64,000 nucleotides of DNA from Massilia sp. Root335 (GTDB lineage Bacteria; Pseudomonadota; Gammaproteobacteria; Burkholderiales; Burkholderiaceae_D), in assembly GCF_001425685.1 (NCBI RefSeq), contig NZ_LMCY01000019.1, positions 109,772 through 173,771 on the forward strand, given 5' to 3'. Positions 61,624 through 64,000 of this stretch are shown here, one piece after another. Each line of letters begins with the position of its first letter. Within the stretch, counting starts at the first letter, position 1. The notes beneath the pieces are model-generated. The model saw only the letters and a program-made list of their open reading frames with translations, did not search any database and was not told the DNA's origin. A program made the position numbers and the translations under genes.

Positions 61624-62643
61624 ATGCCACGCGAACCAGCCGCCATCGAACCGGTCGACGCGGCCGACGCCGGGTCGACGCTGATGATCCATACCGCCAT
61701 AACGCAGCAGGATGAATGCGCCGTGGCCGCGCGGCACCAGGCATTCCTGGCCGCCGCCACCTCCGACAACACTCGTCGGACGTACCGGTCCTCCATCCGG
61801 CACTACCTGGACTGGGGCGGCGTGCTTCCGGCCGACGAACCAGCGGTCATCCGCTACCTGGTGTACTTCGCCGACGCGCTCAATCCGCGCACGCTCGCAC
61901 TGCGTCTAACGGCACTCTCGCAATGGCACGTCCATCAGGGCTTTGCGGATCCCGCGGCCACGCCGACCGTGCGCAAGACCCTAGCCGGGATCGCACGCAC
62001 GCACGGCCGCCCAAAGCGGAAGGCCAAGGCGCTGCCGATCGAGGATCTGGAATCGATCGTGGCGGTCCTGGCCGCCCAGGGCACGTTGAAGGGGCTACGC
62101 GACAACGCCCTACTGCAGGTCGGCTTTTTCGGGGGATTCCGGCGCAGTGAGCTTGTCACCATCGAGGTCGACCACATCACATGGGACCCGCAGGGGATCA
62201 CGATCACGCTTCCGCGCTCGAAAACGGATCAAACCGGCGAAGGAGTAACCAAGGCCATCCCCTACAGTCCCGGCCCGTGCTGCCCGGCGACAGCATTGCG
62301 AAGCTGGCTGGAGGCGGCCGGCGTGGCCGGCGGACCGGTCTTCCGGTCGATCACCAAATGGGGCGTGGTGGGCGTCGACGGATTGAACCCGGCCAGCGTG
62401 AACACCATCCTGGCCGGTGCCGCCCAGCTGGCCAAGCTCGACTATGTGCCGGACTTGTCGAGCCACAGCCTGCGGCGAGGAATGGCCACCAGTGCCCACC
62501 GCGCCGGCGCCGACTTCCGCGACATCAAACGACAAGGCGCATGGCGCCACGACGGCACGGTGCGGGGTTACATCGAGGAGGCCGGGCTGTTCGAGGAGAA
62601 CGCGGCCAGTAGTCTGCTCCGATCGCGCGTCAAGTCGAGCTAA
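61624..62643 (+). CDS. tnpS: TnpS-like tyrosine recombinase
   Basis: The 339-residue protein has a core-binding domain (AATSDNTRRTYRSSIRHYLDW) and all catalytic motifs: FFGGFRRSELVTI (Arg near 173), HSLRRGMATSAHRAG (HxxR near 281), and WRHDGTVRGYIEEAG (His near 309 and Tyr near 316). Its divergent partner at 60431-61432 supports assignment as the TnpS cointegrate resolvase of a Tn4651-like Tn3-family transposon. The matching tnpA transposase is not in the window. Confidence 0.86.
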   Translation: MPREPAAIEPVDAADAGSTLMIHTAITQQDECAVAARHQAFLAAATSDNTRRTYRSSIRHYLDWGGVLPADEPAVIRYLVYFADALNPRTLALRLTALSQWHVHQGFADPAATPTVRKTLAGIARTHGRPKRKAKALPIEDLESIVAVLAAQGTLKGLRDNALLQVGFFGGFRRSELVTIEVDHITWDPQGITITLPRSKTDQTGEGVTKAIPYSPGPCCPATALRSWLEAAGVAGGPVFRSITKWGVVGVDGLNPASVNTILAGAAQLAKLDYVPDLSSHSLRRGMATSAHRAGADFRDIKRQGAWRHDGTVRGYIEEAGLFEENAASSLLRSRVKSS

Positions 62644-62845
62644 AATAAGGGACGGCGAACTCGACTTGTTGGCTTATACACAGTGCCGCCAGTTTGCCCC
62701 GACACGCGATGATCGACTATGCTGCCAGACGTAGCAAAATGGAACGCGCTACTGCTTATGTGCGAACCCTGCGTTGACTGACAACGCACCGCCTCCGCGG
62801 TCACCACGAATTCCAACCTCAATAGAATCGAACCAGGATACCTTC

Positions 62846-63898
62846 ATGCATAAGGGAGTCATCTATGCGGTGATTGCTGCCGCCTTGTTTGGAGTTAGCA
62901 CGCCGTTTGCCAAATCGCTCGTCGGCCAGGTCGCTCCCGTTGCGCTCGCCGGCATGCTCTATTTGGGGAGCGGCCTTGGTCTGCTGGCTTTCTACCTGTT
63001 GCGCGCCTTTGCACAGCGCGCCGGTGCGGTGGAAACGGCGGGGATCACGCGGGCGGATCTGCCGTGGCTGGGTGGCGCGATTGTGACCGGCGGCATTGGC
63101 GGTCCAGTGCTGCTCATGTTCGGCCTGACCATGACGCCAGCGTCGTCTGCCTCGCTACTCCTGAACATGGAGGGCGTGCTGACATCAATGCTGGCTTGGT
63201 TCGTGTTCAAGGAGAATTTTGATCGCCGCATCTTCATCGGGGTGTTGCTGATCGTCGCCGCGGGTGTGTTGCTGTCGTGGGAGCAGATCCCGACTTTGGG
63301 CGTGCCGTGGGGTTCGCTCGCCATCGTCGGTGCCTGTCTCTGCTGGGGCATCGACAATAACCTGACACGCAAGGTATCGGCCAGCGACGCGGTGCAGATC
63401 GCCTGCGTCAAGGGCTTGGTGGCCGGCTCGGTCAATCTGGCAATCGCCACCACACTCGGATTTCACTTGCCGCCGGTGCCGGTTGCCGCGGCCGCCGGGG
63501 TGGTCGGCTTCTGTGGATATGGCGTGAGCCTGGTGATGTTTGTGCTAGCGTTGCGTCACCTCGGCACCGCGCGCACCGGTGCCTATTTTTCGGCGGCGCC
63601 CTTCGTCGGCGCGGTTGTTTCGCTGCTGATGCTGGGCGAGCAGCCCGGTCTTGTGTTCTGGGTGGCCGCCGCCCTGATGAGCGGTGGTATTTGGCTGCAC
63701 CTGACCGAAACGCACGAACACGAGCATGAGCACGAGGTCATGGATCACGCGCATGCGCATCGCCACGACACGCACCATCAGCACGGCCATGATTTCGACT
63801 GGGACGGCATCGAGCCGCACGTGCATCCGCATGTGCACGCGAAGCTCAGGCATTCACATCAACACTACCCGGATATCCACCACCGGCACGACCACTAG
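62846..63898 (+). CDS. DMT/EamA transporter with His-rich tail
   Basis: The 350-residue protein has ten helices in two EamA repeats (FGVSTPFAKSLVGQVAPVALAGMLY and GACLCWGIDNNLTRKVS). The cytoplasmic tail of about 60 residues contains more than 20 His in a mix with Asp and Glu (HEHEHEHEV, HAHAHRHDTHHQHGHD). Such tails bind divalent metal ions. Its location inside a metal-rich transposon region favours a metal-related export role. The 202 bp upstream show no riboswitch that I can recognise. Confidence 0.88.
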   Translation: MHKGVIYAVIAAALFGVSTPFAKSLVGQVAPVALAGMLYLGSGLGLLAFYLLRAFAQRAGAVETAGITRADLPWLGGAIVTGGIGGPVLLMFGLTMTPASSASLLLNMEGVLTSMLAWFVFKENFDRRIFIGVLLIVAAGVLLSWEQIPTLGVPWGSLAIVGACLCWGIDNNLTRKVSASDAVQIACVKGLVAGSVNLAIATTLGFHLPPVPVAAAAGVVGFCGYGVSLVMFVLALRHLGTARTGAYFSAAPFVGAVVSLLMLGEQPGLVFWVAAALMSGGIWLHLTETHEHEHEHEVMDHAHAHRHDTHHQHGHDFDWDGIEPHVHPHVHAKLRHSHQHYPDIHHRHDH

Positions 63899-63980
63899 GC
63901 GCGCGCTGCCTCGAAGCGCTCTGACACGTTGTTCCGTTCATCACGTGCAGTTATGATACGGGCCATTCATGTCGCCAGTG

Positions 63981-64000
63981 CTTAGCGCCCGATTTTTCCC
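63981..64000 (-). repeat. Tn3-family terminal inverted repeat, cut by window end
   Basis: CTTAGCGCCCGATTTTTCCC read on the other strand is GGGAAAAATCGGGCGCTAAG. This matches the inner half of Tn3-family ends (GGAAAAAATCGTACGCTAAG type). The orientation puts the inside of the transposon to the left, with the tnpT/tnpS and DMT genes. The outer GGGG end lies beyond the window. Confidence 0.7.

Noticed and set aside
62644..62845. Possible Ni/Co riboswitch upstream of the His-rich transporter
   Set aside because: I found no conserved four-way junction or terminator stem; nothing beyond a normal leader is visible.

Overview
The window is high-GC DNA from a betaproteobacterium, most likely an Oxalobacteraceae member close to Massilia. 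I infer this from the GC-rich codon usage and from gene content (bacteriophytochrome, hybrid kinases, orphan Hcp, PA0069-type radical SAM gene), not from any search. It divides into a GC-rich chromosomal part (1 to about 36.36 kb) and a mosaic of inserted DNA (about 36.36 kb to the end).

Region 1 (256-11736) is a tight, co-directional nine-gene block and the most novel part. It encodes a small helical protein with a RiPP-leader-like motif, a 580-residue protein with a C-terminal hydrophobic segment, a three-PKD-domain protein, and a 157-residue protein whose tail has four evenly spaced Cys among Ser/Thr. These are followed by an aminoglycoside-phosphotransferase-like kinase, a HopA1-like/LanC-like fusion, a YidD homologue, a trans-polyprenyl diphosphate synthase, and a geranylgeranyl-reductase-like flavoprotein fused to a degenerate prenyl-synthase domain. 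Kinase plus HopA1 plus LanC is the logic of thioamitide and class V lanthipeptide dehydration/cyclisation, so I read the block as an undescribed lanthipeptide-type pathway, possibly with a reduced isoprenoid attached or co-produced. A DHA2-type exporter follows at 11990.

Region 2 (13.4-29.6 kb) is mostly ordinary chromosome: a tartrate/malate-type dehydrogenase, an HNH protein, an orphan T6SS Hcp divergent from an M15 peptidase and putative immunity protein, a REC-HK-REC hybrid, a lipoprotein, a bacteriophytochrome with its response regulator, a SnoaL/hydrolase/MmyB-type regulator operon, a PAS-PAS-HK-REC kinase, and two secreted hydrolases separated by palindromic repeats.

Region 3 (29.7-36 kb) is a MarR-regulated tripartite efflux operon (MFS, HlyD adaptor, outer-membrane factor, with an FMN reductase behind it) and a DTW-domain protein. 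The adaptor ends in three in-frame 23-residue repeats made of the same palindromic repeat found at 28 kb.

Region 4 (36.36 kb to the end) is horizontally acquired. A LexA-controlled radical SAM gene is cut by an AT-rich element carrying three large tyrosine recombinase-type proteins and two helper genes, followed by a predicted nuclease and a kdpE remnant. Next comes an ion/metal module: MgtC, MgtA-type ATPase, two-component system, CzcCBA-type RND pump, a second MgtC, DUF2252 and a truncated VIT-type transporter. Last is a tnpT/tnpS cointegrate-resolution module of a Tn4651-like Tn3-family transposon with a His-rich DMT transporter. The window ends inside a Tn3-type terminal inverted repeat. 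No tRNA, rRNA or CRISPR array was seen.
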